Origin: Methylophilaceae bacterium
GTDB taxonomy: Bacteria; Pseudomonadota; Gammaproteobacteria; Burkholderiales; Methylophilaceae
Direction: 5' to 3'
Assembly (NCBI GenBank): GCA_017858095.1
Contig: JAFMCB010000001.1
Coordinates: forward strand, 160,723-224,722
Length of the DNA: 64,000 nucleotides
Made by a program: the position numbers and the translations under genes. Below, piece by piece: positions 45,001 through 54,406 of this stretch (its first letter is position 1; each line of letters starts with the position of its first letter). The notes beneath the pieces are model-generated. The model had not been told where the DNA came from. It saw nothing but the letters and a program-made list of their open reading frames with translations, and did not search any database.

Positions 45001-45938
45001 AACTTCAAAGTATTTGGTCGGAAACAAGTTTTCATATCCAAGCCTTGCGTGATAACCCAAAAACTGCGCAAGAAGAATTTGAAAATATCTTGGACGACAA
45101 TAATCCAGGTATCAATCCAAAAATTACTTTTGATATTGTAAAAGCTCCGCTGGTGAAAAAAAATAAACCTAAAATAGCTATTTTAAGAGAGCAAGGTGTC
45201 AATGGACAAAATGAAATGGCAGCAGCCTTTTATTATGCTGGCTTTGAATGTCGTGATGTACATATGACAGATTTAATCAACAAAAAAATTCAGTTAGATA
45301 GTTTTCAAGCGCTGGTAGCATGTGGTGGTTTTTCTTATGGTGATGTCCTGGGTGCCGGCCAGGGTTGGGCAAAATCAATTTTATTTAATGAGTTTTTAAA
45401 AGATCAATTTTATAATTTTTTTAATCGAGACAACACTTTAAGTTTAGGTGTATGCAATGGTTGTCAAATGCTAAGTAGCATCAAAGAGCTTATTCCTGGA
45501 GCTAATTATTGGCCAAAATTTGTTAAGAATGAATCCGAACAATTTGAGGCTAGATTTGTAAATGTAAGGGTTGAAAATAGTAATTCACTATTTTTTAATG
45601 AGATGCATGGCAGTGTTCTCCCTATTGCAGTTGCTCATGGTGAGGGTCGCGTTGAATTTGATACAAATAAAGATTTAGAGCACCTTTGCGAAAATAAACA
45701 AATAACCCTTTCTTATGTTGATAACAAGCATGAGGGAACTTTACGCTACCCTTTTAATCCAAATGGTTCGATTAATGGAATTACTGGCATAACATCGACT
45801 GATGGCAGAATATCGATTATGATGCCGCATCCCGAAAGGGTATTTGTAACGGATCAAAATTCTTGGTATCCAAAAGGATGGTCGGAATATGGTCCATGGT
45901 ATAGAATATTCGCCAATGCGAATAAATATTTTGCTTAA
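42063..45938 (+). CDS. purL: Phosphoribosylformylglycinamidine synthase (large single-chain form)
   Basis: PurL catalyses the fourth step of purine synthesis, converting FGAR to FGAM with glutamine and ATP. The 1291-residue chain has an N-terminal PurS-like domain, the duplicated ATP-binding synthetase core (motifs QANSEHCRHKIFNA, KVETHNHPTAISPF, SIHDVGAGGLSNAFPE) and a C-terminal class I glutaminase. The glutaminase nucleophile is Cys in GVCNGCQMLS, and its His/Glu are in MMPHPERVF. Length matches the proteobacterial single-gene enzyme. Confidence 0.97.
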   Translation: MQNNTISIFYGNQVFSEFRKKNLLNKAKKIGCDIRDFTAFYLHLVESKTALSINDQSHLNQLLDYGVKNKTKPYTQKFFIAPRVGTISPWSSRATNIAQQCDVNILRLERCVAITFDLTEELSASKKNELIQIFFDRMTESVFFNETDLKQLFRHADPKSLEQINILEHGVQALEKFNQDNGLALSDDEIAYLFNYYRAINRNATDAELMMFAQANSEHCRHKIFNASWQIDGIVQNKSLFEMIKNTHQLAPQKTIVAYSDNSSIIEGQVISRFYPDQTGNYAEHTELTHYLMKVETHNHPTAISPFAGAATGSGGEIRDEGATGRGSKPKAGLTGFSVSNLKIPGYLQTWENNGIGKPARIASALQIMIDGPIGAASYNNEFGRPNILGYFRTLEIKYNEKYFGYHKPIMLAGGVGNIADQHTHKKSLEENDLLIQLGGPAMLIGLGGGAASSMQTGANLENLDFDSVQRGNPELQRRAQEVIDRCWQMADKNPILSIHDVGAGGLSNAFPELVHDGGVGAIFELREINNEEFGMSPKEIWCNEAQERYVLAIKKTNIDLFEQICQRERCPYAVVGRATKEKKLVVTDSFFKNDVVKMDLDILLGKPPKTKKEISLPKKTTINLSLEEKNLADHVERVLRFPAVANKSFLITIGDRSVTGLISRDQFVGPWQVPVSDVAITKSDFISNKGEAFSVGEKAPLAIINAIASAKMAVGEAITNIVASPIDDLSHIKLSANWMAAAGQNENDYELYAAVRSIGMELCPDLQVSIPVGKDSLSMQTKWKEVNDDITISSPLSLIISAFAECTNTRKVLTPQLERDANTSLLLIDLGQARNRMGGSAFLLTQNLVGQECPDVDNAQILKQFFKAVQQLNADNKILAYHDRSDGGLITTLLEMAFAGHCGIEFNLERCEIDDTNAFLFNEELGAVIQVKDEESDEIKKILEQDYELNVCFVGKPKLDHSINIKHGENMLFASTRRKLQSIWSETSFHIQALRDNPKTAQEEFENILDDNNPGINPKITFDIVKAPLVKKNKPKIAILREQGVNGQNEMAAAFYYAGFECRDVHMTDLINKKIQLDSFQALVACGGFSYGDVLGAGQGWAKSILFNEFLKDQFYNFFNRDNTLSLGVCNGCQMLSSIKELIPGANYWPKFVKNESEQFEARFVNVRVENSNSLFFNEMHGSVLPIAVAHGEGRVEFDTNKDLEHLCENKQITLSYVDNKHEGTLRYPFNPNGSINGITGITSTDGRISIMMPHPERVFVTDQNSWYPKGWSEYGPWYRIFANANKYFA

Positions 45939-45953
45939 TTATTAAGGATATGT

Positions 45954-46439
45954 ATGAAAAAAATTTTTAAAACGTTACTTTTAGTACTTTTTACGCTTTC
46001 ATTCCACGCTTATGCGCTAACCGATTCTGAAGCCCTTGAGTTCACTGGTGCAGTTAATGATGGTGATCTAAAAACAGTTAAACGTTACGTTGAAACAATG
46101 AATGTTGATTTGGAAGAAGGTTATTTTGCATGGACACCCTTGCTTATGGCTGCAGCAAAAGATCAAATGGAAGTTTTGCAATATTTAGTCAAAAAAGGTG
46201 CAAATATCAACTATACCCATCCAGTCACTCGCTTCAATGCTTTGCATCATGCTGCTTTTAATGGTGATAAAGAAATGGTGAAATATTTAATTGATAGCGG
46301 TATTAATACACAGCAAAACTTGAAAGGTGATGTATCAATCATTCGTGCTTTAAATGAAGATAACAAAAAAGATATGGCAGATTATCTTATTTCATTAGGC
46401 ATTAAAGATGAAGGCTGTGAAGACAGAAAATGTTTCTAG
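45954..46439 (+). CDS. Exported ankyrin-repeat protein, 161 residues
   Basis: The product has a signal peptide (KIFKTLLLVLFTLSFHAYA) and about four ankyrin repeats. Examples are EGYFAWTPLLMAAAKDQMEVLQYLVKKGANIN (from AWTPLLMAAAKDQ) and RFNALHHAAFNGDKEMVKYLI. The mature protein therefore lies in the periplasm, where ankyrin proteins are uncommon. The last residues contain two cysteines (GCEDRKCF), a possible disulfide or metal pair. It ends 6 bases before a PQQ-dependent dehydrogenase gene whose product also has CXXC-type pairs, so the two may be partners; this is inference. Confidence 0.85.
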   Translation: MKKIFKTLLLVLFTLSFHAYALTDSEALEFTGAVNDGDLKTVKRYVETMNVDLEEGYFAWTPLLMAAAKDQMEVLQYLVKKGANINYTHPVTRFNALHHAAFNGDKEMVKYLIDSGINTQQNLKGDVSIIRALNEDNKKDMADYLISLGIKDEGCEDRKCF

Positions 46440-46445
46440 GGAGTT

Positions 46446-47663
46446 TTGTTGATAAAAAAACTATTTTCTCCTCTCTCAATTTTTCTCTTAGCTTTTTTAC
46501 CTCATTTGGGCTGCGCCTATAACGCAGCAGGTTACAGCCCTCCTCCACCTGAATTAAATCTGTCCATTGCAGAAGGTTTTTCTGTCGAAATTTTTGCCAA
46601 ACTAGATCCTTGTGATAGTTGCTATATGACAGGGCCACGAATGATGGCATTAGATGAAAAAAATAATCTTTATGTCACAACCGGAAAACTTGGTAAAGTT
46701 TACAAAATTACTGACTCAAATGATGACGGTAAAGCAGATCAAATTTTAACTTGGTTAGATAATCTTAATGTTCCTAATGGAATTGATTACTACCAAGGAA
46801 ATATTTTTATTGCGAACGAAGATTCTATTTTAAAAGTTCCTGTTTCAAAGCCATCCAAAAAAAAAATTATTATTAATCGTTTAGCTACCGGCGGGCATAC
46901 GCAAAAATCGATCAAAGTTGGCCCAGATAATCATTTGTATATCAATATTGGTTCAAGCTGTAATGTCTGCGTTGAGACTGATCCTACCCGCGCTACTATG
47001 CAAAGATATACTGTGGAGGGAATGCCTGCAGGCGCTCTTAAAACACTTGGTCGGCATAAACCAGATGCAACATGGGCTAAAGGTTTAAGAAATAGCCAAG
47101 GTTTTGCCTGGCATCCTGTAACAAAAAAAATGTATGCCACGAATAATGGCTCAGATATGCGATCAGATAAAAAAAATGGTCCTGTCAATGATGCGTTACC
47201 ACCTGAACATTTTAACGAAATAGAACCTCATCAACATTATGGGTGGCCCTATTGCTGGGGAAATCAGATTCCCGATCCAAATTTTTTAGGGCCAAAAGAT
47301 TTTTGTGCCTCGACAAAATCACCTGATCTTACGTTTACCTCCCATTCAACCCCGATTGGTATTACTTTTTTAAATAAAACTAGTTTTCCTGAAGAATATA
47401 AAAATGATGCCATTGTTGCTCTTCACGGCTCTTGGAATCGAAAAGATTTTTCAGGTTACAAGTTGATTCATGTTAAGTTTGACGAAAATCATCGCCCTAT
47501 TTCTTATCATGATTTTTTGACAGGCTGGTTAGTGAACGATGTTGCATGGGGAAGACCTGTCGATGTTATTCAAAGTCATGATGGCGGTTTATTTGTCTCA
47601 GATGATCGATCAGGTTATATCTATAAAATTACTTACAAGGAAGAAAAAAATGTTCATAAATAA
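46446..47663 (+). CDS. Exported PQQ-dependent sugar (glucose/sorbosone-type) dehydrogenase
   Basis: This 405-residue protein has an N-terminal export signal (LIKKLFSPLSIFLLAFLP) and a six-bladed beta-propeller of the glucose/sorbosone dehydrogenase family, which uses PQQ and calcium. Family features visible are GGHTQKSIKVGPDNHLYINIGSSCN (catalytic-type His151), TWAKGLRNSQGFAWHP (Arg215) and HFNEIEPHQHYGWPYCWG. Cysteine pairs CDSC and CNVC and two later cysteines suggest disulfides. The start is a TTG at 46446 or 46449, behind TAGGGAG. The substrate is unknown. It overlaps the SMP-30-like gene by 14 bases. Confidence 0.85.
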   Translation: MLIKKLFSPLSIFLLAFLPHLGCAYNAAGYSPPPPELNLSIAEGFSVEIFAKLDPCDSCYMTGPRMMALDEKNNLYVTTGKLGKVYKITDSNDDGKADQILTWLDNLNVPNGIDYYQGNIFIANEDSILKVPVSKPSKKKIIINRLATGGHTQKSIKVGPDNHLYINIGSSCNVCVETDPTRATMQRYTVEGMPAGALKTLGRHKPDATWAKGLRNSQGFAWHPVTKKMYATNNGSDMRSDKKNGPVNDALPPEHFNEIEPHQHYGWPYCWGNQIPDPNFLGPKDFCASTKSPDLTFTSHSTPIGITFLNKTSFPEEYKNDAIVALHGSWNRKDFSGYKLIHVKFDENHRPISYHDFLTGWLVNDVAWGRPVDVIQSHDGGLFVSDDRSGYIYKITYKEEKNVHK

Positions 47664-48483
47664 AGTTTTCATGCTGCTATTCATATTAATGATTGCCCCC
47701 TCAATTTATGCCAAGCAAGTCTATCCTGGATTTGTAAATCCAGAATCAGCAGTACAAGGACAAAATGGAGATATTTTTGTGACTGAAATTGGTGAATTTG
47801 GTAAAGATGGTGATGGAAAAATAAAAAAAATTAATAGCAAAGGTGAGGTGTCTGATTTTGCAATTGGATTAAATGATCCAAAAGGAATTATTCTTTATGA
47901 GGGTAAGCTTTATGCAACAGACAAAGATTTAATTGTAAAAATTAACATGAATGGAGAGTGGGAAGTTTTTTCTGGCACCATGGCTTTTCCAAAAGTACCA
48001 GTATTTTTAAATGATATCGATGTCACGCCGGCTGGTAAATTCTACATAACCGATAGCGGAAATTTAAAAAATGGCGGTATGATTTTTATCATGGATATGA
48101 CTGGAAATGTAGAGCTTCTCATGGACGAAAACAGTCATCCTGCTATCAAAGCACCTAACGGTATATTACCTTTAGATGAAAGTCGCTTTCTAATGGTTGA
48201 TTTTGCCACTGGAGAGTTATTTGAAGGGCACCAAAAAAAAATGACCCTAAAAAAATTAATTGGTGGTTTGGGTGGTGGTGATGGAATCGTAATGCTCAAG
48301 GATTCGGTGTTAATTAGCGATTGGAAAAATGGTGTTTTGTATGAATATAAAGATGGGCAAGTGAAAACCCTAAACCACCGTTTTGAGGCAGCTGCAGATA
48401 TCGCACCAACCTTTGATAAAAAATCAATTATTGTTCCAGATATGAAAGCTGGCACCGTCACAATTATTGATATATACAAGTAA
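47650..48483 (+). CDS. Exported SMP-30/gluconolactonase-like beta-propeller
   Basis: I start this gene at the ATG at 47650, which gives a signal peptide (FINKVFMLLFILMIAPSIYA); the frame is open further upstream but inside the previous gene. The mature 257 residues resemble SMP-30/gluconolactonase propellers. The four metal-ligand positions appear in order: Glu32 (NPESAV), Asn121 (LNDIDVTPAG), Asn170 (APNGILP) and Asp211 (GGDGIVM). Lactonase activity on the product of the neighbouring dehydrogenase would make chemical sense, but this is inferred. A simple strictosidine-synthase-like or non-enzymatic propeller cannot be excluded. Confidence 0.75.
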   Translation: MFINKVFMLLFILMIAPSIYAKQVYPGFVNPESAVQGQNGDIFVTEIGEFGKDGDGKIKKINSKGEVSDFAIGLNDPKGIILYEGKLYATDKDLIVKINMNGEWEVFSGTMAFPKVPVFLNDIDVTPAGKFYITDSGNLKNGGMIFIMDMTGNVELLMDENSHPAIKAPNGILPLDESRFLMVDFATGELFEGHQKKMTLKKLIGGLGGGDGIVMLKDSVLISDWKNGVLYEYKDGQVKTLNHRFEAAADIAPTFDKKSIIVPDMKAGTVTIIDIYK

Positions 48484-48573
48484 TACAGATTTATTTACAA
48501 GTGATTCAATTATAAAAGAATAGGACATTCTGATATTATTACGTGATTGATAATTTCTAATATTTAATATCAA

Positions 48574-49740
48574 ATGAATCTGCACGAATACCAATCAAAA
48601 AACATACTCAAAGCATTCAAAATTGCAGTACCTAACTCAATAATGGTATCCACATCTAATGAGGTTGACTTTGCATATGATCAATTAAAAACAAAAAAAA
48701 TTGCTATTAAAACGCAAGTGCATGCTGGTGGCAGAGGAAAATCAGGCGGGGTAAAACTGATTAACTCAAAAAAAGAAGCACATGATTTTGTAAAATTCTG
48801 GCTTGGTAAAAATTTAATCACTTACCAAAATTTACCTCAAGGCCAACCTGTTCATCGTCTATTAATGGAAGAAACGGTTGATATTGAATTAGAACTTTAC
48901 TTGTCAATTGTTATAGATAGACAAAATGAGGCTATCACTATCATTTGCTCCAGTGAAGGTGGAACAGATATTGAAGAATTAACACAAAAAAAACCACAGC
49001 TTATCAAAAAGTTAAATTTTAAAATTAACCAATGTCTTTCTGACCGAGACATTGAAAATTTTTTCTGTGAATTAAAAATTACAAATTTTGTTAAGGATGA
49101 TTTTATCCAGTTAATTAAAAATGCAATTGATACTTTTAAACAGAATGACTTGTCACTGCTTGAAATCAATCCATTGGTAGTTAGCAAAGAACATAAATTA
49201 ATCGCACTGGATTGTAAAATGAGTATTGATGACAATGCTCTTTTTAAACATCCTGAATTTCAAGATTTGCATGATTGGTCACAAATTGACTCTAAAGAAG
49301 CTGAAGCCCATCATGCAGGTTTAAATTATATTGCACTGGAGGGAAATATTGGATGTATGGTTAATGGGGCGGGCCTTGCAATGGCCACTATGGACCTTAT
49401 TAAATTATCTGGCGGTCAGCCTGCTAATTTTTTGGATGTCGGTGGAGGGGCAACAGCTGAAACTGTTAGCAAAGCATTCAAAATATTATTATCAGATAAA
49501 AATGTAAAAGTGGTTTTGGTGAATATTTTTGGTGGCATTATGCGCTGTGACATTATTGCTGAAGGGATTATTGCTGCTGCAAAAGAAGTAGGTATTCAAA
49601 TTCCAATAGTTGTTCGTTTAGAGGGAACTAATGTTGAGCTTGGTAAAAAAATACTCAATGAAAGTAATTTAAATATTACAACTGCTAAAAATTTACGTGA
49701 CGCTGCTATTCAAGCGGTTGCATTAACTAAGGAAAAATAA
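48574..49740 (+). CDS. sucC: Succinate-CoA ligase, ADP-forming, beta subunit
   Basis: SucC carries the ATP-grasp and substrate-specificity part of succinyl-CoA synthetase. The 388 residues start MNLHEYQSKNILKAF and include the nucleotide-binding KTQVHAGGRGKSGGV, the SSEGGTDIEE phosphohistidine-facing loop, LLEINPLVV, and GGGATAETV with VNIFGGIMRCD near the C-terminus. The related malate-CoA ligase of serine-cycle methylotrophs is hard to separate by eye. It is followed directly by sucD, whose TTG start abuts its stop codon. Confidence 0.93.
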   Translation: MNLHEYQSKNILKAFKIAVPNSIMVSTSNEVDFAYDQLKTKKIAIKTQVHAGGRGKSGGVKLINSKKEAHDFVKFWLGKNLITYQNLPQGQPVHRLLMEETVDIELELYLSIVIDRQNEAITIICSSEGGTDIEELTQKKPQLIKKLNFKINQCLSDRDIENFFCELKITNFVKDDFIQLIKNAIDTFKQNDLSLLEINPLVVSKEHKLIALDCKMSIDDNALFKHPEFQDLHDWSQIDSKEAEAHHAGLNYIALEGNIGCMVNGAGLAMATMDLIKLSGGQPANFLDVGGGATAETVSKAFKILLSDKNVKVVLVNIFGGIMRCDIIAEGIIAAAKEVGIQIPIVVRLEGTNVELGKKILNESNLNITTAKNLRDAAIQAVALTKEK

Positions 49741-50619
49741 TTGTCAGTTCTAGTTAATAAAAATACCAAAGTTATATGTCAGGGGTTTACTGGAAAGCAA
49801 GGTACTTTTCATTCTGAACAAGCCATAAAATATGGAACAAATATCGTTGGTGGCGTTACTCCCGGAAAAGGTGGTCAAACTCATCTTGATAAGCCTGTAT
49901 TTAATTCAGTAAAAGAAGCCATAGCAGAAACAAAAGCAACAGCTTCTGTGATCTATGTACCTCCAGCTTTTGCAGCAAGATCTATTCTTGAGGCAAGTGA
50001 CGCTGGTATCCAAATTATTGTATGCATTACTGAAGGTATTCCCGTGCAAGAAATGTTAAACGTAAAAATTGCTATAGAAAAAAATGGGTCTACTTTAATT
50101 GGGCCAAATTGCCCGGGAATAATAACCCCTGATGAGTGCAAAATTGGAATTATGCCCGGAAGTATTCATAAAAAAGGGATAGTTGGAATTGTGTCACGTT
50201 CTGGGACTCTTACATATGAAGCAGTTGATCAAACGACTAAAAATGGTTTAGGTCAATCAACTTGTATTGGAATCGGTGGTGACCCGATCAAAGGAATCAA
50301 CTTTATTGAATGTTTAAAAATGTTTGAAAATGATACAGAGACAAAAGGCATTATTATGGTTGGTGAGATTGGTGGGACCGACGAAGAGAATGCAGCGGAG
50401 TATATTCAAAGCCATGTTTCAAAACCTGTAGCAGCATACATTGCTGGAAAAACTGCGCCGCAAGGTAAACGTATGGGTCATGCCGGTGCAATCATATCAG
50501 GCAATTCAGGTCGTGCAGAGGACAAAATAAGATCTTTAGAAAAGGTTGGAGTGCTTGTTGCTGACGCACCCAATGATATGGGAAAAATTATTTTTGAGGC
50601 TTTATCGAGCCATGCATAA
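49741..50619 (+). CDS. sucD: Succinate-CoA ligase, ADP-forming, alpha subunit
   Basis: SucD binds CoA and carries the phosphorylated histidine. The 292 residues show the CoA-binding [15 protein letters not shown] and [10 protein letters not shown]. The middle has [20 protein letters not shown], and the active-site histidine is in [16 protein letters not shown]. Translation starts at a TTG at 49741 that directly follows the sucC stop codon, which implies tight coupling. The 3' end overlaps the ATG of an ankyrin gene by 8 bases. Confidence 0.94.
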   Translation: MSVLVNKNTKVICQGFTGKQGTFHSEQAIKYGTNIVGGVTPGKGGQTHLDKPVFNSVKEAIAETKATASVIYVPPAFAARSILEASDAGIQIIVCITEGIPVQEMLNVKIAIEKNGSTLIGPNCPGIITPDECKIGIMPGSIHKKGIVGIVSRSGTLTYEAVDQTTKNGLGQSTCIGIGGDPIKGINFIECLKMFENDTETKGIIMVGEIGGTDEENAAEYIQSHVSKPVAAYIAGKTAPQGKRMGHAGAIISGNSGRAEDKIRSLEKVGVLVADAPNDMGKIIFEALSSHA

Positions 50620-51562
50620 AAAAATACTTAAATTAACCTTAAGTCTTCTTGTGCTAATTTATATACAAATCCCACTCGCTGAAGAGGTTCCGTTTCTCCT
50701 TACTGCCGCAGCTAAAGGAGACTTAAAAACAGTTGAAGCTATTATTGAGAGTGGGGGTAGCCCTAACACCGAGGATAAAGATAAAATTACAGCCTTGATG
50801 TATGCTGCTCGAAAAGACAACGTTGAGATAGTCAAATATTTGTTAAAAAAAGGTGCCAAAGTTAATGCCATTGAATCGGGTGGATGGTCAGCACTCATGT
50901 TTGCTGCAAAAAAAGGTTACGTCAGTACTGCAGAAATTTTATTAGCTAACAATGCCGACCCAAAAATAATTGATCCAGACGGATGGTCTGCTTACGGACT
51001 TGCGGCAACCTCAGGATATACAAAACTGATTGATTTGTTGATTAAAAAAGGTGGGATTGATCCAAATTCAAGAAACAATTCAGGTGCAACAGTATTAATG
51101 CTTGCAAGTAAAAATGGAAATATTGATACTATTAAAACTCTTTTGAACAACCAAGCAAATATTTCACTCAAAGATAAGTACGGAAAAACAGCATTAATGT
51201 ATGCGGTTATCAATGGGCACAAAAATGCTTCAAATTTTTTGCTTAAACAAGGAGCAAAAGTTGATGAAATTGATAAAAGTGAATGGACATCGCTTTTATG
51301 GGCAGTTAAAAAAAATAGTTTTGCAATTGCTAAGCTCTTGATTGAAAATGGTGCAAACATTAATCACGAAGATGATGAGGGGACACCAATAATTCATTAT
51401 GCGGTATTTAACAATAATGCAGAAATGGTTGATCTTTTTATTGCATCAGGTGTTAACCTTAAAGCAAAAGATCAATATGGCCTTACTGCCCTAGTTTACG
51501 CATTAAAAGAAAAATCACCCCAAATCGTGCAATCAATTAAAGCAGCGGGCGGCAAGTATTAA
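50612..51562 (+). CDS. Exported ankyrin-repeat protein, 316 residues
   Basis: I start at the ATG at 50612, giving a signal peptide ([20 protein letters not shown]); the frame extends upstream only inside sucD. The mature protein is almost entirely ankyrin repeats, eight to nine of them, with regular motifs such as [23 protein letters not shown] (start [10 protein letters not shown]), [13 protein letters not shown] and [12 protein letters not shown]. No enzymatic domain is seen. It is likely a periplasmic protein-binding scaffold of unknown partner. It is trapped between sucD (8-base overlap) and nadE (one-base overlap), so it is expressed with core metabolism. Confidence 0.9.
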   Translation: MHKKILKLTLSLLVLIYIQIPLAEEVPFLLTAAAKGDLKTVEAIIESGGSPNTEDKDKITALMYAARKDNVEIVKYLLKKGAKVNAIESGGWSALMFAAKKGYVSTAEILLANNADPKIIDPDGWSAYGLAATSGYTKLIDLLIKKGGIDPNSRNNSGATVLMLASKNGNIDTIKTLLNNQANISLKDKYGKTALMYAVINGHKNASNFLLKQGAKVDEIDKSEWTSLLWAVKKNSFAIAKLLIENGANINHEDDEGTPIIHYAVFNNNAEMVDLFIASGVNLKAKDQYGLTALVYALKEKSPQIVQSIKAAGGKY

Positions 51563-53142
51563 TGAATGTTTGTCTATCCCAACTAAATAGTATTGTTGGT
51601 AATTTTGACTACAATCACAAACTTATTCTTCGGGAAGCTAAAAAGGCATTAAAAAATAATGCTGAAATTATTATTACTCCAGAGCTAAGTCTTACAGGAT
51701 ATCCACCTGAAGATTTACTTTTAAATAAAGACTTTCTTAATAAAGCAGAAATTTATTTAAAGAAGATAGCAGAAAAAAAACTAAAAATTAAAATTATTGT
51801 TGGCCACCCTTCATCAGTTAAAGGGAAATTATATAATTCAGCTTCAATCATTTTTAACGGTAAAGTAATAAAAACTTACCACAAACAAACACTTCCAAAT
51901 TACGGAGTATTTGATGAGAAGCGTTATTTTTCAGAAGGTAAGGAATCATTAATTTATAACCACAACGGTAAAAAAATAGGTCTACTTATATGTGAGGATA
52001 TATGGGTGGATCAACCCTTAAAAGAGCTTGAAAAAAAGGGGGTTGAAATTATTATTTGTATTAATGCTTCGCCTTATGAGCTAAATAAGAGAGATTATAG
52101 ATTAACCTCACTGCAAAATAAATTTGCAAAAAAAAATATCACATTAATTTATGTCAATAATGTTGGAGGTCAAGATGACTTACTTTTTGATGGTGCATCA
52201 TTTATTTTTAATGCAAAAAATAAATTGTTGGTTGAATTAAAGCAATTTGAAGAGCAATCAAAAATTGTTAATACAAATGATCTAAATCACACCAGTTTGC
52301 AAACGAACCCTTTAATAGAAGTTATTTTTAATGGATTATGTTTATCACTTAAAGATTATTTAAAAAAAAATAATATTGATAAAGTAATTCTAGGCTTATC
52401 GGGTGGTATTGATTCTGCTGTTGTTGCCGTTATTGCTTCACGAGTATGTAAAAATGTATCTGCAATCATGATGCCAACCGAATTCACTACTCAAGACAGT
52501 TTAGTTAATGCTAAGACACTCGCATCAAATTTGAAAATTGCTTATAAAATCAAAAATATTGATGCGCTTGTTAAAAAAATAAATAAAATGCTTGAGGTCG
52601 ATTTTAAAGGGTTAAACGCTGATATAACTGAAGAAAATATTCAAGCAAGGGCCCGAGGCTTGCTTTTGATGGCCTATGCAAATAAATTTAATGGTATTGT
52701 GCTTGCTACGGGAAATAAAAGTGAGTTAGCGGTGGGATATTCAACAATATATGGGGATATGGTCGGAGGATTTTCCTTATTGAAAGATGTTCCCAAAACA
52801 CTTGTTTATCAGTTGGCTGAATATATAAATAGCAAGACTGAGATTATCCCAACAAATATTATTGAGCGTCCACCAACAGCAGAATTAAGACACAATCAAA
52901 CGGATCAAGATAATTTACCTGATTATCAAATACTGGATACTATAATTGATTTGTACATTGAACAAAATTTAAGTCCTACTGAAATAATTAAAAAAGGATT
53001 TGAATCAAAAGTGGTTAAAAAAGTTGTAAAATTAATTCATAATAATGAATTTAAGAGACGGCAATCTGCACCCGGCCCAAAAATAACATTTAAAGCATTT
53101 GGGAAAGAAAGGCGCTATCCAATAACAAATAACTTTAGTTAA
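51562..53142 (+). CDS. nadE: NAD+ synthase, glutamine-hydrolysing
   Basis: NadE amidates nicotinic acid adenine dinucleotide to NAD+, with ammonia channelled from its own glutaminase. The 526 residues contain an N-terminal nitrilase-type domain with the catalytic triad in TPELSLTGYPPEDL (Glu), HKQTLPNYGVFDE (Lys) and LLICEDIW (Cys). The synthetase domain has the pyrophosphate-binding GLSGGIDSAVVAVIAS, and ATGNKSELAVGYSTIYGD. The size indicates the two-domain NadE2(Gln) form. The PII gene glnB follows 16 bases later, a conserved pairing. Confidence 0.96.
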   Translation: MNVCLSQLNSIVGNFDYNHKLILREAKKALKNNAEIIITPELSLTGYPPEDLLLNKDFLNKAEIYLKKIAEKKLKIKIIVGHPSSVKGKLYNSASIIFNGKVIKTYHKQTLPNYGVFDEKRYFSEGKESLIYNHNGKKIGLLICEDIWVDQPLKELEKKGVEIIICINASPYELNKRDYRLTSLQNKFAKKNITLIYVNNVGGQDDLLFDGASFIFNAKNKLLVELKQFEEQSKIVNTNDLNHTSLQTNPLIEVIFNGLCLSLKDYLKKNNIDKVILGLSGGIDSAVVAVIASRVCKNVSAIMMPTEFTTQDSLVNAKTLASNLKIAYKIKNIDALVKKINKMLEVDFKGLNADITEENIQARARGLLLMAYANKFNGIVLATGNKSELAVGYSTIYGDMVGGFSLLKDVPKTLVYQLAEYINSKTEIIPTNIIERPPTAELRHNQTDQDNLPDYQILDTIIDLYIEQNLSPTEIIKKGFESKVVKKVVKLIHNNEFKRRQSAPGPKITFKAFGKERRYPITNNFS

Positions 53143-53146
53143 TTAA

Positions 53147-54237
<1,091 letters not shown>

Positions 54238-54238
54238 A

Positions 54239-54406
54239 TTATTTTTTTATTTTCCTTGCTTCATTTTCGAGGAGAATTGGAATGTCATTCCGAATAGGAT
54301 AAGCAAGTCCGGCTGATTTGGATATCAACTCTTTATTTTTTTTGTCATACACAAGTGGCCCTTTAGTAACTGGGCAAACGAGAATTTTAAGTAAGTTTTG
54401 ATCCAT
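54239..54406 (-). CDS. ycaR: Trm112-family protein YcaR, 55 residues
   Basis: A short ORF from ATG at 54406 to TAA at 54239 encodes a Trm112/UPF0434-type protein. The sequence follows the family: [17 protein letters not shown] near the start, then [21 protein letters not shown]. Only one of the usual paired cysteines is present, as in other YcaR proteins. Its role is uncertain. It overlaps the lpxK 3' end by 20 bases and precedes kdsB by 1 base, the conserved lpxK-ycaR-kdsB order. Confidence 0.92.
   Translation of the reverse strand: MDQNLLKILVCPVTKGPLVYDKKNKELISKSAGLAYPIRNDIPILLENEARKIKK

Noticed and set aside
47630..47660. A-rich slippery site that might fuse the PQQ dehydrogenase and SMP-30 genes by frameshift
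   Set aside because: A run of seven to eight A precedes the SMP-30 ATG, but that gene starts with its own signal peptide, which a fusion would bury. Ordinary overlapping translation explains it.
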